Part shown: piece after piece, positions 22,418 through 32,700 of the stretch
Numbering within the stretch: position 1 is the stretch's first letter
How the letters are laid out: each line of letters opens with the position of its first letter
Source of the DNA: an uncultured Agromyces sp.
Lineage (GTDB): Bacteria; Actinomycetota; Actinomycetes; Actinomycetales; Microbacteriaceae
Direction: 5' to 3'
Assembly (NCBI GenBank): GCA_913053875.1
Contig: CAJXGN010000001.1
Location: 1 to 64,000, forward strand
Length of the DNA stretch: 64,000 bases
Notes under the pieces: model-generated
Database searches by the model: none
Told to the model about the DNA's origin: nothing
The model's input: the letters and a program-made list of their open reading frames with translations, nothing else
Translations under genes and position numbers: made by a program

Positions 22418-23194
22418 TCACGTCTGGCAATGCGGGCACCACCAGGTCTCGCGCAGCTCCAGTTCGGTGCGCCCGTGGCGCGCGTGGCGGATCGTCGTGC
22501 CGCAGCGCCGGCACGGCTGCCCGCCGCGGCCGTGCACCCAGAGGCGCCTGCCGGGCCGGGTGTCGCCCGTCGTCGTGCGCGCGACGCGCTCGCGGTTCGC
22601 GCGGATGAGGCGTTCGGCGAGCGCCACCGCTTGCGCGAGGTCGACCTCGGCGACCGGTCGGCCCGGCGCGAGGCCGCGCAGGAAGCACAGCTCGTTCACG
22701 TACACGTTGCCGAGCCCGGCGAGGTTGCGCTGGTCGGCGAGCGCGACGATGATCTCCTGCTCCGAGTGCGCGGCGAGGCGGCGCACGGCCTCGGCGGCAT
22801 CCCAGTCGTCGCCGAGCAGGTCGGGCCCGAGGTGGTCGAGCCGCTCGGCCTCCTCGTCGGCCGGGAACACCTCGACGATGCCGAGGTCGAAGCCGATCGC
22901 GACCGCCTCGGCAGTGGAGATGACGATGCGCGCGCGGTGCGCGGGGTGCGGCCAGCGCTGGCCGGGCCGGAGCACGCGCCACTCCCCCTCCATCTTCAGG
23001 TGCGTGTGCACGACCCGGTCGCCGATGCGCATGAGCAGGTGCTTGCCGCGCGAGGCGACGCCGTGCACGGTCTCGCCCGCGAGGTCGACGGTCGCGTAGC
23101 GCGGCACGCGCACGTCGGACGAGACGACGGATGCCCCCGCCAACGCCGCGTCGAGCCGGCGCGCCGCGCGCCAGACGGTGTCACCCTCGGGCAT
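22418..23194 (-). CDS. Fpg/Nei family DNA glycosylase (endonuclease VIII-like)
   Basis: 258 residues. MPEGDTVW gives the catalytic Pro1/Glu2 of the family in the Nei style, and QRNLAGLGNVYVNEL is the helix-two-turn-helix. The C-terminal zinc finger has CRRC and CPHC. It excises oxidised bases and nicks the strand. GGGAGGAG precedes the ATG. It follows lhr by 23 bp, an arrangement common in actinobacteria, so helicase and glycosylase probably act in the same repair route. Confidence 0.93.
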   Translation of the reverse strand: MPEGDTVWRAARRLDAALAGASVVSSDVRVPRYATVDLAGETVHGVASRGKHLLMRIGDRVVHTHLKMEGEWRVLRPGQRWPHPAHRARIVISTAEAVAIGFDLGIVEVFPADEEAERLDHLGPDLLGDDWDAAEAVRRLAAHSEQEIIVALADQRNLAGLGNVYVNELCFLRGLAPGRPVAEVDLAQAVALAERLIRANRERVARTTTGDTRPGRRLWVHGRGGQPCRRCGTTIRHARHGRTELELRETWWCPHCQT

Positions 23195-23217
23195 GGCGCT
23201 CCTCCCGTGCTGCCGAA

Positions 23218-26200
23218 TCAGCCCCGAGCACTGATCCGAAGCCCCCTCGGCGTCGTGCGGAAGCCCGCCTCCTGCAGCGCGTCGCCCACGGGCGTGCCGA
23301 GCACGTACGCGCCGTTCACGGTCTCGACGCGGAGCCGGTCGACGGCGCCGCGCTGCACGACCGCCGCGAGCGCCGCCGTCGCACCTCGGAGCACCTCGGC
23401 ATCGTCGGCGAAGGCGATGATCGTCTTGCCGCCGCGCTCGACGTACGCGACGAGCGCGCCGTCGACGAGGATCACCATCGCGCCGGCCTTCCGTCCGGGC
23501 CGGTGCCCGTCGACCGGCAGTTCCGGCCACGGCAGGGCGGCGCCGTACGGGTTCGCGGGGTCGGTGGCCGCGAGCACGAGCGTCGGCGCCTCGGGCGCGG
23601 TGCGGAGGCGGTCGACGGCGCCACCGCTGCCGAACTGGGCGGCGCCGAGTCCGTCGATGAAGTAGCCGCGGCGTACGCGACCCGACTCCTCGAACCCGGC
23701 GAGCGTGCGATACGCCAGGGCGAAGCCGCCGAGCACGCCCTCGGCGACGACGGCCCCGCGCGTCACCACGCCGTGCCGGTCGAGCAGCGTCTCCCCCAGC
23801 GCGTGCGCGCGGCGGGTGGCGGAGTCGTCGGCGACCGGCAGGATCGACCACCGGCCGGCGACATTCGGCGGACCGGTGCGCAGCGGGCTGGCCGGCCGGC
23901 CGCTCACCCGCCCACGGCCCGCGTAGGCACGCGAGCGCGGGGTCGGGCGGGTCGGCGCGTGGCTCGTGCGCCCGCCCGCGAGCATCGCCCGCACGGGCGA
24001 GAAGGTGTCGTTGGTGACCAGCCCCGCCCACGCGAGGTTCCAGATCGCCTCGGCGAGCGCCTGGTCGTCGGTGCTGCCGACCGCGTCGGCAAGCTGGCGG
24101 AAGAAGTACGCGCCACCGGTGCCGAGCGTGGCGAGCACCTCCTGCTCGAGCGCCGAGGGCTCGGTGTCGATCGGCAGGGGCAGCGAGAGCGGCGCAGTGT
24201 CGGCCAGGTGCAGCGTGATCCAGCCGTCGTTGCCGGGCATCGCGCCCGCGCCCGCCCAGAGCACCTCGCCCGCCGCGGTCAGCTCGTCGAGCATGGCCGG
24301 ACTGTAGTCGGCGACCCGACCCGGCAGCACGAGCGACTCCCACGCCGAGGCGGGCAGGCGCGCGCCCTCGAGCTGCTCGACGACCTGCAGCACGCCGTCG
24401 ACGCCGCGCAACCGGCCGCCGACGTGCTGCCAGTCGGGCAGGAACCGCGCGAACGCCCGCTGGTCGACGGGCTCGACCTCCTTGCGGAGCGCAGCCAGCG
24501 ACCGGCGCCTGAGGCGGCGGAGCACCTCGGCGTCGCACCATTCGGTGCCCGAGCCGTGCGGGCGGAACTCCCCCTCGACCACGCGCCGGTCGGCGGCGAG
24601 GCGGCGGAGGGCCGCGGTCGCGACCGCCGAGCCGATGCCGAGGCGCTCGGCCACCGCCTGCGCGGTGAACGGCCCGTGCGTGCGCGCGTAGCGGCTGACC
24701 AGGTCGCCCACCGGGTCGGCCACGGCCTCGGCGAACGCGTCGGGCACCCCGGGCGGGATGGGCACGCCGAGCGCGTCCCGCAGGCGACTCGCGTCCTCGA
24801 CGACGGCCCACCGCTCCGCACCGGCGAAGGCGACCTCGGCCACGCGGCGCGCGGCGGCGAGGTCGGCGAGCGCCTCGGGGGCGTCCGTCTCGTCGTCGAC
24901 CCTGGCCGCCACCTCGTCGGCCGACAGCGGCCCGAGCTCGCGGAGCAGGTCGGCGACGCCCTCGGCGCCGCGCGCCCGCCGTTCGGGGTCGAGCCGCTGC
25001 AGCTCGGCCTCGGCCTGTGCGATGACCTCGGGGTCGAGCAGTTCGCGCAGCTCGACCGTGCCGAGCAGTTCGGCGAGCATGCCGGTGTCGAGCGACAGTG
25101 CGGCGGCACGGCGCTCGGCGAGCGGCGAGTCGCCCTCGTACATGAACGCGCCGACGTAGCCGAAGAGCAGGCTCGCGGCGAACGGGCTCGCGGTCTCGGT
25201 CTCGGTCTCGACCACGCGGATGCGTCGGGCCGCGATGTCCTCGCTCACCGCCCTCAGCGACGGGAGGTCGTAGACGTCCTGCAGGCACTCGCGCACGGTC
25301 TCGAGGATGATCGGGAAGTCGCCGTAGTCGCGCGCGACCTCGAGCAGCTGCGAGGCGCGCTGGCGCTGCTGCCAGAGCGGCGAGCGCCGGCCCGGGTTCA
25401 GGCGCGGCAGCAGCAGCGCGCGGGCCGCGCACTCCCGGAAGCGGGAGGCGAAGAGCGCCGAACCGCCGACCTCCTCGGTGACGAGCTCGACCAGCTCGTC
25501 GGTCTCGAACACGAACAGGTCGGCCGTGGGCGGATCGCCGCCGGTGTCGGGCATGCGGATGACGATGCCGTCGTCGCTCGCGACCGCGTTCGCGTCGACG
25601 CCGTACCGCTCGCGGATGCGCGCGCCCACGGCGAGCGCCCACGGCGCGTGCACGGGCGTGCCGAACGGGGCGTGCATGACGACCCGCCAGTCGCCCAGCT
25701 CGTCGCGGAAGCGCTCGACCACGATGGTGCGGTCGGTCGGGAGGTGTCGGGTCGCACGGCGCTGCTCGTCGAGGAACGCGACGAGGTTCGTCGTGGCGCG
25801 CGCGTCGAGTCCTGCGGCGGCGGCGCGCTCCGAGGCATCCGCCGGGCTCGCGTCGGACACCTCGCGCACGAACGCGCCGATCGCCCGCCCGAGCTCGACC
25901 GGGCGGCCGAGGCCGTCGCCCTTCCAGAACGGCAGGCGGCCGGGCTGGCCGAACGCGGGGGTGACGACGACGCGGTCGTGCGTGATGTCCTGGATGCGCC
26001 AGCTCGTCGCCCCGAGCGCGAACACGTCGCCGACGCGCGACTCGTAGACCATCTCCTCGTCGAGCTCGCCGACCCGGCGGTTGGCGCCCTCCTCCCCCGC
26101 CATGAACACGCCGAACATGCCGCGGTCGGGAATGGTGCCACCGCTCGTCACCGCGAGGCGCTGCGCGCCGGGGCGGCCCATGACGGTGCCGGCGTCGCGG

Positions 26201-27798
26201 TCCCAGACGATGCGCGGCCGCAGCTCGGCGAACCGGTCGGACGGGTAGCGGCCCGCGAGCAGATCGAGCGTGGCCTCGTACGCCGAGCGCGGGAGTCCCG
26301 CGAACGGCGCGGACCGGCGCACGGTGTCATACCAGTCGTCGACGTCGAGCGGGTCGAGCGCGCAGGCCGCGATGGTCTGCTGGGCGAGGATGTCGAGCGG
26401 ATTCGCGAGGATCGCGAGCTCCTCGATCGCGCCGGCGACCATGCGCTCGGTCGCGACCGCGGTGTGCACCAGGTCGGCGCGGTGCTTGGGGTACAGCATG
26501 CCCCGCGAGACCTCGCCGACCTGGTGGCCCGCGCGACCCACGCGCTGCAGGCCGCTCGCGACCGACGGCGGCGACTCGACCTGCACCACCAGGTCGACGG
26601 CGCCCATGTCGATGCCGAGCTCGAGGCTCGAGGTGGCGACGACGCAGCGGAGGCGCCCGGACTTCAGGTCGTCCTCGATGCCGGCGCGCTCCTCCTTGCT
26701 CACCGAGCCGTGGTGGGCACGGGCGAGCAGCGGCTCGGCGCCCCCGGTCGCGCCCGAGGCGGCGATCATCTCGGCGGGCGGCCGGGTCGGTGGGGGGAGG
26801 AAGCCGTCGGATGCGGCAGCTTCAGACTCCCCGGCGAGGGATGCCCCGGCGGTCACCAGCGCCGTGCGCTCGGCGTGGATCTCGTTCAGCCGCGCCGTGA
26901 GCCGCTCGGCGAGCCGGCGCGAGTTCGCGAACACGATCGACGAGCGATGCGCGAGCACGTCGTCGACGATCGCCTCCTCGACGTGCGGCCAGATCGTGCC
27001 CTGCTCGGCGGCGAGGTCGCCCATGTCCTCGAGCGGAACGACCACGCGCAGGTCGAACTTCTTGCCCGACGGCGGGACGACGACGCGCACGGGCGCGGTG
27101 CCCGCGAGGAACCGCGCGACCTCGTCGTGCGGACGCACCGTCGCCGAGAGTCCGATGCGCTGCGCCGGGCGCGCGAGCAGCGCGTCGAGTCGCTCGAGGC
27201 TCACCGCGAGGTGCGCACCGCGCTTGGTGCCGGCCATCGCGTGGATCTCGTCGACGATCACGGTGTCGACGTCGCGCAGCGACTCGCGCGCGTTCGACGT
27301 GAGCATGAGGAACAGCGACTCGGGCGTCGTGATGAGGATCTCGGGCGGCGTGCGCACGAGCAGGCGCCGCTCGGCGGGGGTCGTGTCGCCGGAGCGCACG
27401 CCGACGGTGACCGCGGGCGCGGCGACGCCGAGGCGCTCGGAGGTGCGGGCGATGCCCACGAGCGGCGCGCGCAGGTTGCGTTCGACGTCGACGCCGAGCG
27501 CCTTGAGCGGGGAGATGTAGAGCACGCGGGTTCCGCGAGGCGCCGACTCGGGGGCATCCGCTTCGCCCTCGCCGTCGACGCCCTCGCCGTGGCCGCGCAC
27601 CAGCCGGTCGATCGCCCAGAGGAAGGCGGCGAGGGTCTTGCCCGAGCCGGTCGGGGCGACGATGAGCGAGTGCTCGCCCTGCGAGATCGCTTCCCACGCG
27701 CCGGCCTGGGCGTCGGTGGGCGCGCGGAAGGACTCGGTGAACCACGCGCGCGTGGCTTCCGAGAATCGATCGAGCACGGAGCCCACGCGTCCATTCAA
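23218..27798 (-). CDS. lhr: ATP-dependent helicase Lhr
   Basis: Large superfamily 2 DNA helicase, about 1526 residues, the usual length of full Lhr with its long C-terminal domain. Walker A APTGSGKT (about 48-55), DEIH box in VIVDEIHAMAG, motif III LSATVRP and motif VI QRVGRAGH are intact; winged-helix and Lhr-CTD regions follow. The start is uncertain: TTG at 27798 gives the longest form, while GTG at 27786 or 27777 would remove only a few residues. None has a clear ribosome site. Forms a unit with the Nei-type glycosylase. Confidence 0.93.
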   Translation of the reverse strand: MNGRVGSVLDRFSEATRAWFTESFRAPTDAQAGAWEAISQGEHSLIVAPTGSGKTLAAFLWAIDRLVRGHGEGVDGEGEADAPESAPRGTRVLYISPLKALGVDVERNLRAPLVGIARTSERLGVAAPAVTVGVRSGDTTPAERRLLVRTPPEILITTPESLFLMLTSNARESLRDVDTVIVDEIHAMAGTKRGAHLAVSLERLDALLARPAQRIGLSATVRPHDEVARFLAGTAPVRVVVPPSGKKFDLRVVVPLEDMGDLAAEQGTIWPHVEEAIVDDVLAHRSSIVFANSRRLAERLTARLNEIHAERTALVTAGASLAGESEAAASDGFLPPPTRPPAEMIAASGATGGAEPLLARAHHGSVSKEERAGIEDDLKSGRLRCVVATSSLELGIDMGAVDLVVQVESPPSVASGLQRVGRAGHQVGEVSRGMLYPKHRADLVHTAVATERMVAGAIEELAILANPLDILAQQTIAACALDPLDVDDWYDTVRRSAPFAGLPRSAYEATLDLLAGRYPSDRFAELRPRIVWDRDAGTVMGRPGAQRLAVTSGGTIPDRGMFGVFMAGEEGANRRVGELDEEMVYESRVGDVFALGATSWRIQDITHDRVVVTPAFGQPGRLPFWKGDGLGRPVELGRAIGAFVREVSDASPADASERAAAAGLDARATTNLVAFLDEQRRATRHLPTDRTIVVERFRDELGDWRVVMHAPFGTPVHAPWALAVGARIRERYGVDANAVASDDGIVIRMPDTGGDPPTADLFVFETDELVELVTEEVGGSALFASRFRECAARALLLPRLNPGRRSPLWQQRQRASQLLEVARDYGDFPIILETVRECLQDVYDLPSLRAVSEDIAARRIRVVETETETASPFAASLLFGYVGAFMYEGDSPLAERRAAALSLDTGMLAELLGTVELRELLDPEVIAQAEAELQRLDPERRARGAEGVADLLRELGPLSADEVAARVDDETDAPEALADLAAARRVAEVAFAGAERWAVVEDASRLRDALGVPIPPGVPDAFAEAVADPVGDLVSRYARTHGPFTAQAVAERLGIGSAVATAALRRLAADRRVVEGEFRPHGSGTEWCDAEVLRRLRRRSLAALRKEVEPVDQRAFARFLPDWQHVGGRLRGVDGVLQVVEQLEGARLPASAWESLVLPGRVADYSPAMLDELTAAGEVLWAGAGAMPGNDGWITLHLADTAPLSLPLPIDTEPSALEQEVLATLGTGGAYFFRQLADAVGSTDDQALAEAIWNLAWAGLVTNDTFSPVRAMLAGGRTSHAPTRPTPRSRAYAGRGRVSGRPASPLRTGPPNVAGRWSILPVADDSATRRAHALGETLLDRHGVVTRGAVVAEGVLGGFALAYRTLAGFEESGRVRRGYFIDGLGAAQFGSGGAVDRLRTAPEAPTLVLAATDPANPYGAALPWPELPVDGHRPGRKAGAMVILVDGALVAYVERGGKTIIAFADDAEVLRGATAALAAVVQRGAVDRLRVETVNGAYVLGTPVGDALQEAGFRTTPRGLRISARG

Positions 27799-27862
27799 GC
27801 CGATGCCACCGACATGCCGGTCGGATGCCCCGGAGTCGGCGCGCGATCCGGCCGAACGCGCG

Positions 27863-28690
27863 TCAGGCGTCGGCCGTGACGAGCCGCACGGTCAGGCTGT
27901 CGACCCGCGTCGCGATGTCGTCGTCGGCGGCCCAGCGCTGCGCGAGCCGCTGCAGCACGGCGTCGAGCTCGGCGCGCTCGAGTCCGGCGAGGAGCTCGAG
28001 GCGCACGACGACCTCGGGGCCGGCGAGGCGCGCACCGGGGTCGCCGGGCTCGAGCGTCGTGGCGACGGCCGCCAACTCGCTCGCGATCGACCGCGCGAAC
28101 GCGTCGCGCACGACGTCGTCCTCGAACGCGGGGCGCCACGGCTGCGACTGCGCGACCGACCACAGCGCGGGCCGGCGCAGCACGAACTCGCCCTCGCTGC
28201 CCGGGTCGAGCACGACGAGCTCGGTGTCCTCGCTCGCGGCGGCGAGCGCGACCCGAACGCCGTCGGCGGGCACCGGCCGCGCGTCGGGGTTCCAGGCCGA
28301 CATCGCTGCGACCGAACCGAACACCGGCAGCACGTTGCGGCCGTCGGGCCCGGCGACCGTGACGATCGCGAGCTCCTGGCTCTTCTCGACCGCGAGGCCG
28401 TGCGCGCCGACCTCGGTGCCGCCGTCGCCGAGCTGCGCCACGAGCGGGATCAGCAGGCGCGCGTCGCGGAACGCGTCGACGACCTCGGCCTGCCCCACCT
28501 CGTTCGCGCGGAACCGGCGGATCGCCTCGGCGAGGCGCTCGGGCATCGTGCCGTCGTCGGCCGCGTGCGCGTTCGGGGTGAACGAGCGACCCGCCCACGG
28601 CTGGCCCGCCGAGTCGGCGAGGTGCTCGGGAAGCGGCGGCTGAGCGGCATCCGCCGCCTCGCCCTCGCCGGGCTCAGTGGCCGGCGACAT
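27863..28690 (-). CDS. SseB family protein
   Basis: 275 residues. The central part ([17 protein letters not shown] to [13 protein letters not shown]) matches the SseB N-terminal domain, whose role in actinobacteria is unknown. The first ~45 residues are acidic and low-complexity. The ATG lies 17 bases inside the end of priA, so translation is coupled to the histidine genes. This placement next to hisA is conserved in Microbacteriaceae as far as I know. Confidence 0.8.
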   Translation of the reverse strand: MSPATEPGEGEAADAAQPPLPEHLADSAGQPWAGRSFTPNAHAADDGTMPERLAEAIRRFRANEVGQAEVVDAFRDARLLIPLVAQLGDGGTEVGAHGLAVEKSQELAIVTVAGPDGRNVLPVFGSVAAMSAWNPDARPVPADGVRVALAAASEDTELVVLDPGSEGEFVLRRPALWSVAQSQPWRPAFEDDVVRDAFARSIASELAAVATTLEPGDPGARLAGPEVVVRLELLAGLERAELDAVLQRLAQRWAADDDIATRVDSLTVRLVTADA

Positions 28691-29420
28691 CCAGCGCCTC
28701 GGCGAGCGTGAACGCGCCCGAGTAGAGCGCCTTGCCCACGATCGTGCCCTCGAGGCCGAGCGGCACGAGCTCGCGGAGCGCGGCGAGGTCGTCGAGGCTC
28801 GAGATGCCGCCCGACGCGATGACGGGGCGGCGCGTGCGCTCCATGACCTGGCGCAGCAGGTCGACGTTCGGGCCCTGCAGCGTGCCGTCCTTCGTGACGT
28901 CGGTGACGACGTAGCGGGCGCAGCCGGCCTCCTCGAGGCGGTCCATGACCTGCCAGAGGTCGCCGCCCTCCTTGGTCCAGCCGCGTGCCGCGAGCGTGGT
29001 GCCGCGCACGTCGAGCCCGACCGCGACGGCCTCGCCGTACTGCGCGATGACCGATGCCGCCCACTCGGGGTTCTCGAGCGCCGCGGTGCCGAGGTTGATG
29101 CGCTTGGCGCCGATCTCGAGCGCCTTCTCGAGCGACGCGTCGTCGCGGATGCCGCCCGACAGCTCGATGTTCACGCCGCGCACCTGGCGGATGACCTTCT
29201 TCAAGACCCCGGTGTTGCTGCCGCGGCCGAACGCCGCGTCCAGGTCGACCAGGTGGATCCACTCGGCGCCCTGGCGGGCCCAGTCCTCGGCCGCATCGAT
29301 CGGGTCGCCGTAGTTGGTCTCGGTCCCCGCCTCGCCCTGGGTCAGGCGTACCGCCTTGCCGCCGGCGACGTCCACCGCCGGAAGCAGCACAAGACGCGGG
29401 GTCCTGTTGAACTCGCTCAT
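28674..29420 (-). CDS. priA: HisA/PriA phosphoribosyl isomerase
   Basis: 248-residue TIM-barrel isomerase of histidine synthesis. In actinobacteria the enzyme (PriA) often also does the TrpF step of tryptophan synthesis. The catalytic Asp is in [15 protein letters not shown] and the second in [32 protein letters not shown] resembles PriA loops. The dual role is likely but not proven by sequence. ATG at 29420 has GAGGA upstream; an upstream in-frame extension of 16 codons is less likely. Confidence 0.9.
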   Translation of the reverse strand: MSEFNRTPRLVLLPAVDVAGGKAVRLTQGEAGTETNYGDPIDAAEDWARQGAEWIHLVDLDAAFGRGSNTGVLKKVIRQVRGVNIELSGGIRDDASLEKALEIGAKRINLGTAALENPEWAASVIAQYGEAVAVGLDVRGTTLAARGWTKEGGDLWQVMDRLEEAGCARYVVTDVTKDGTLQGPNVDLLRQVMERTRRPVIASGGISSLDDLAALRELVPLGLEGTIVGKALYSGAFTLAEALDVAGH

Positions 29421-29530
29421 CACTGTCCTCGAATCATGGTCATCCTGGTCGGAGACCGGCACAGTCACAGCATCCTACTCGCGTGCGACACGCCGAACGC
29501 ACACGTGACGACGTCACCGGTCGGAGCCGC

Positions 29531-30166
29531 TCAGCGCAGCGTGCCGAGCCAGTTCGACAGCAGTCGGATGCCCGCGTCGGCCGACTTCTCCGGGTGGAAC
29601 TGCGTCGCCACGAGCGGCCCGTTCTCGACCGCGGCGAGGAACGGCGCGCCGTGCTCCGACCACGTCACGCGCGGCTGCGGGAACGGCGGCTGCACGTCGA
29701 GCGTCCACTCGGTCGCGGCATACGAGTGCACGAAGTAGAAGCGCTCGTCGTGGAGGCCCTCGAACAGCGCCGAGTCCTCGGGCGCATCGATCGTGTTCCA
29801 GCCCATGTGGGGCAGCACGGATGCCGGGAGCTCGGCGACCGTACCGGGCCACTCGCCGAGCCCCTCGGTGTCGACGCCGCGCTCGATCCCGTGCTCGAAC
29901 AGCACCTGCATGCCGACGCAGATGCCCATCACGGGCCGACCGCCCGCGAGCCGACGGTGGATGATCTCGTCGCCGCGCACGCCCTTCAGCGCCTCCATGA
30001 CCGCGCTGAACGCGCCGACGCCGGGCACGAGCAGGCCGTCGGCCTCCATCGCGGCGGAGCGGTCGGCCGTGAGCTCGACGTCGGCCCCGGCCCGCTCGAG
30101 CGCCTTGACCGCCGAGTGCACGTTGCCGGTGCCGTAGTCGAGCACGACCACGCTCGGTCGGCTCAC
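29531..30166 (-). CDS. hisH: Imidazole glycerol phosphate synthase subunit HisH
   Basis: 211-residue class I glutamine amidotransferase that feeds ammonia to HisF. Triad residues are the Cys in [13 protein letters not shown] and the His/Glu in TQFHPEKS; the start [13 protein letters not shown] is typical. The GTG start overlaps the hisB stop as GTGA. HisF is not found in this window, and the 110-bp gap to priA shows no gene. Confidence 0.96.
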   Translation of the reverse strand: MSRPSVVVLDYGTGNVHSAVKALERAGADVELTADRSAAMEADGLLVPGVGAFSAVMEALKGVRGDEIIHRRLAGGRPVMGICVGMQVLFEHGIERGVDTEGLGEWPGTVAELPASVLPHMGWNTIDAPEDSALFEGLHDERFYFVHSYAATEWTLDVQPPFPQPRVTWSEHGAPFLAAVENGPLVATQFHPEKSADAGIRLLSNWLGTLR

Positions 30167-30771
30167 AGTGCGCCCTTCGTCGACGGCACGCCCGACACCA
30201 GCGGGTCGAGCGCCTTCGCCTGGCGGAACGCACGTGCGAACGCCTTGAACTCGGCTTCGGCGATGTGGTGCGGGTCGCGCCCCGCGCGCACGTCGACGTG
30301 CACGGTCATCGCGGAGTGGAAGGTGATCGCCTCGAAGACGTGGCGCACCATCGACCCGGTGAAGTGACCGCCGATGAGGTGGAACTCGAAGCCCGCGGGC
30401 TCGCCGGTGTGCACGAGGTAGGGGCGCCCCGAGATGTCGACGACGGCCTGCGCGAGCGCCTCGTCGAGCGGCACGAGCGCGTCGCCGTAGCGCGAGATGC
30501 CGCGCTTGTCGCCGAGGGCCTGCTTGATGGCGGTGCCGAGCACGATGCCGACGTCCTCGACGGTGTGGTGCACGTCGATCTCGATGTCGCCGCTCGCACG
30601 CACGCGCAGGTCGGTCAGCGAGTGCTTGGCGAATGCGGTGAGCAGGTGGTCGTAGAACGGCACCGAGGTCTCGATGTCGCTCTCCCCGGTGCCGTCGAGG
30701 TCGAGCGAGAGGTCGATGCTCGACTCGCTCGTCTCGCGCTGCACGCGGGCGGTCCGTGCGGGGGTGCTCAT
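30163..30771 (-). CDS. hisB: Imidazoleglycerol-phosphate dehydratase
   Basis: 202-residue manganese enzyme of histidine synthesis, of the monofunctional type. Metal-binding motifs [11 protein letters not shown] and [15 protein letters not shown], plus [13 protein letters not shown] and [13 protein letters not shown] [10 protein letters not shown], are present. Although it follows hisC by 65 bp, a consensus TATGAT box (30778-30783) lies six bases before the ATG, so it may also be transcribed from its own leaderless promoter. Confidence 0.96.
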   Translation of the reverse strand: MSTPARTARVQRETSESSIDLSLDLDGTGESDIETSVPFYDHLLTAFAKHSLTDLRVRASGDIEIDVHHTVEDVGIVLGTAIKQALGDKRGISRYGDALVPLDEALAQAVVDISGRPYLVHTGEPAGFEFHLIGGHFTGSMVRHVFEAITFHSAMTVHVDVRAGRDPHHIAEAEFKAFARAFRQAKALDPLVSGVPSTKGAL

Positions 30772-30836
30772 GCGGCCATCATATTGCGGGTGCTGCGGGC
30801 GGTTGTCGGGTGCCGGCGGGGCGGATGCCCCTGGGC

Positions 30837-31913
30837 TCAGCGCCCGACGGCGGCGATCGCCTCGAGGAATGCCGTGGTCTCGGTCTCGGTGCCGGCGCTC
30901 ACCCGGAGCGTGCCCGGGATGCCGACGTCGCGCACGAGCACTCCGCGGTCGCGGAGCGCCGCCCACGTGGCCTGCGGGTCGTCGACGCCCGCGAAGAGCA
31001 CGAAGTTGCTCCACGAGCGGTACGGCCGGTAGCCGAGTGCGGCGAGTTCGGTGGAGATGCGGTCGCGCTGGCCGCGGATGTCGTCGACCATCGCGAGCAT
31101 CTCGGGGGCGTGCTCGACCGCGCCGATCGCGGCCGCCTGCGTGAGTGCGGAGAGGTGGTACGGCAGGCGCACGAGGCGGATCGCGTCGATGACCGCCGGG
31201 TCCGCGGCGAGGTAGCCCACGCGGGCGCCGGCGAACGCGAACGCCTTGCTCATCGTGCGGGAGACGATCAGGCGCGGCCGACCCCCGAGCAGCGACAGTG
31301 CGCTGGGTGATCCGGGCGGCGCGAACTCGGCGTAGGCCTCGTCGACCACCACGATGCCGCGCGCGGCGTCGGCGACGGCTTCAACCGTCTCGAGCGGAAT
31401 CGGCGTGCCGGTCGGGTTGTTCGGCGAGCACAGGATCACGAGGTCGGGGTCGTGCTCCTCGACCGCGCGCACGGCCGTCTCGGGCGAGAGCTCGAAGTCG
31501 GCGTCGCGCTCGGCGCCGATCCACTCGACACCCACGCCCGACGAGAGCAGCGGGTACATCGAGTAGGTGGGCGTGAAGCCGAGCGCGGTGCGCCCGAAGC
31601 CGCCGAACGCCTGGAGCACCTGCTGGAGCACCTCGTTCGAGCCGTTCGCCGCCCAGATGCGGTCGGGCGAGAGCCCGTGGCCGAGGTAGCCGGCGAGTGC
31701 CTCGCGCAGCGCGGTGAACTCGCGGTCGGGGTACCGGTTGAGGCTGAGGAGCGCCTGCGCGATGCGGGCGATGATGTCGTGCGCGACGTCCTCGGGAATG
31801 GGGTGCGTGTTCTCGTTGACGTTCAGCGTGACGGGCACGTGCAGCTGCGGTGCGCCGTAGGGCACCTTGCCTCGGAGGTCGTCTCGGATCGGCAGGTCGT
31901 CGAGGGTCGTCAC
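30837..31913 (-). CDS. hisC: Histidinol-phosphate aminotransferase
   Basis: 358-residue PLP enzyme (class I/II). [23 protein letters not shown] and the PLP lysine in [17 protein letters not shown] are the diagnostic motifs. GTG at 31913 has TAGCAT (31920-31925) six bases upstream, so the mRNA is probably leaderless. hisD, which usually precedes hisC in actinobacteria, is absent; the LysM gene lies upstream instead. Confidence 0.95.
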   Translation of the reverse strand: MTTLDDLPIRDDLRGKVPYGAPQLHVPVTLNVNENTHPIPEDVAHDIIARIAQALLSLNRYPDREFTALREALAGYLGHGLSPDRIWAANGSNEVLQQVLQAFGGFGRTALGFTPTYSMYPLLSSGVGVEWIGAERDADFELSPETAVRAVEEHDPDLVILCSPNNPTGTPIPLETVEAVADAARGIVVVDEAYAEFAPPGSPSALSLLGGRPRLIVSRTMSKAFAFAGARVGYLAADPAVIDAIRLVRLPYHLSALTQAAAIGAVEHAPEMLAMVDDIRGQRDRISTELAALGYRPYRSWSNFVLFAGVDDPQATWAALRDRGVLVRDVGIPGTLRVSAGTETETTAFLEAIAAVGR

Positions 31914-32023
31914 CCACTCATGCTACTGAGCACGACGATCGTGTTTCGGCGGAGCGAATGCCGTCGCGGCCGGCCACGGCTGCGTGGACCGGGCGGGCGT
32001 CAGGCGGACGTTCGCGCCCTGCC

Positions 32024-32434
32024 TCAGCGCCCGGCCGGCAGCGCGAGCTGCTGACCCGGCACGAGCTCGGCCGACGTCAGCCCGTTGAGGCTCAGGATGT
32101 CGGCGATGACCTCGCGGGGGTCGGCCTGCGGGGCGATCGACTCGGCGATGGACCAGAGCGACTGGCCGTGCTCGACCGTGATGACTTCGAGCGGCTCGGC
32201 CGCCTCGTCGCCCGCGACCACGGGCGATGCGGCGAGCGGGAGCAGCAGGGCGAACGCCAGCAGCACGAGCACGCCGAGCGTGCCGAACACGAGTCGACCC
32301 CGTCGCGTGAGGCGCAGGCGCGTGCGTACCCGGTCTCCGCCTGCGGAGGCATCCGTCGCCTGCCCTGCCGTCGTGCGCGGCGAACCGAAGACCGTGCCGT
32401 ACTGCCCAACACCGTGCTGGATTGCCATCGTCAT
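32024..32434 (-). CDS. LysM-domain membrane protein, probable SOS cell-division inhibitor
   Basis: 136 residues: a cytoplasmic basic N-terminus, one membrane segment (about 49-75) and an extracytoplasmic LysM domain ([18 protein letters not shown] to [10 protein letters not shown]). This layout, divergent from lexA, matches the YneA, DivS and Rv2719c (ChiZ) proteins that stop division during the SOS response; the role is inferred from that neighbourhood. GGGAGGTG precedes the ATG. Its promoter carries a degenerate LexA box at the start of transcription. Confidence 0.8.
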   Translation of the reverse strand: MTMAIQHGVGQYGTVFGSPRTTAGQATDASAGGDRVRTRLRLTRRGRLVFGTLGVLVLLAFALLLPLAASPVVAGDEAAEPLEVITVEHGQSLWSIAESIAPQADPREVIADILSLNGLTSAELVPGQQLALPAGR

Positions 32435-32487
32435 CTCGCACCTCCCTGGTCGAGCTCCGCGTCGGCCTTCGGCCGGGAAGGCCGGCG

Positions 32488-32501
32488 CGAAGCTCTGTTC
32501 C
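32488..32501. promoter_or_regulatory. Degenerate SOS box at the LysM gene promoter
   Basis: CGAAG-CTCT-GTTCC matches the actinobacterial LexA site CGAAC-N4-GTTCG with two mismatches. It sits just downstream of the LysM -10 box, near the transcription start, so LexA binding there would block transcription. Confidence 0.5.
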
Positions 32502-32502
32502 G

Positions 32503-32531
32503 AATATACCTTCGATATTTCGAACACTCAA
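32503..32531 (-). promoter_or_regulatory. Promoter of the LysM gene
   Basis: TTGAGT (32526-32531), 17-base spacer, TATATT (32503-32508) on the minus strand; close to the sigma-70 consensus and in an AT-rich patch of an otherwise GC-rich region. Confidence 0.7.
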
Positions 32532-32575
32532 CCCCTCGGCCGAGGCGATTCGCCCGGATTTCCGCGCGACACGCT

Positions 32576-32589
32576 CGAACATATGTTTG
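32576..32589. promoter_or_regulatory. SOS (LexA) box of lexA
   Basis: CGAAC-ATAT-GTTTG, one mismatch from the actinobacterial LexA consensus CGAAC-N4-GTTCG. It overlaps the -35 box of the lexA promoter, so lexA is autoregulated. Confidence 0.8.
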
Positions 32590-32615
32590 CCCGCACCCGA
32601 CACGCCGGATACAGT
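32587..32615 (+). promoter_or_regulatory. lexA promoter
   Basis: TTGCCC (32587-32592), 17-base spacer, TACAGT (32610-32615). The -35 box shares bases with the SOS box. The leader to the GTG at 32701 would be about 80 bases. Confidence 0.65.
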
Positions 32616-32700
32616 TTCGAGTGTCTGGCGACAGTCGATCAGCACCCACCGACATTCGATCGGTCGGCCCCGGCAGACGGACCTGTGGAGGGCGAGAGAC

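Noticed and set aside
23131..27879. A 1582-codon open frame on the plus strand opposite lhr, and similar long frames opposite pheST, ftsK and the M16/AKR genes
   Set aside because: They are antisense shadows of well-recognised genes, caused by high GC at third positions; their translations are Arg/Ala/Val-rich and match no family.
29421..29530. tRNA or small RNA in the priA-hisH gap
   Set aside because: No cloverleaf, T-loop or terminator pattern could be found.
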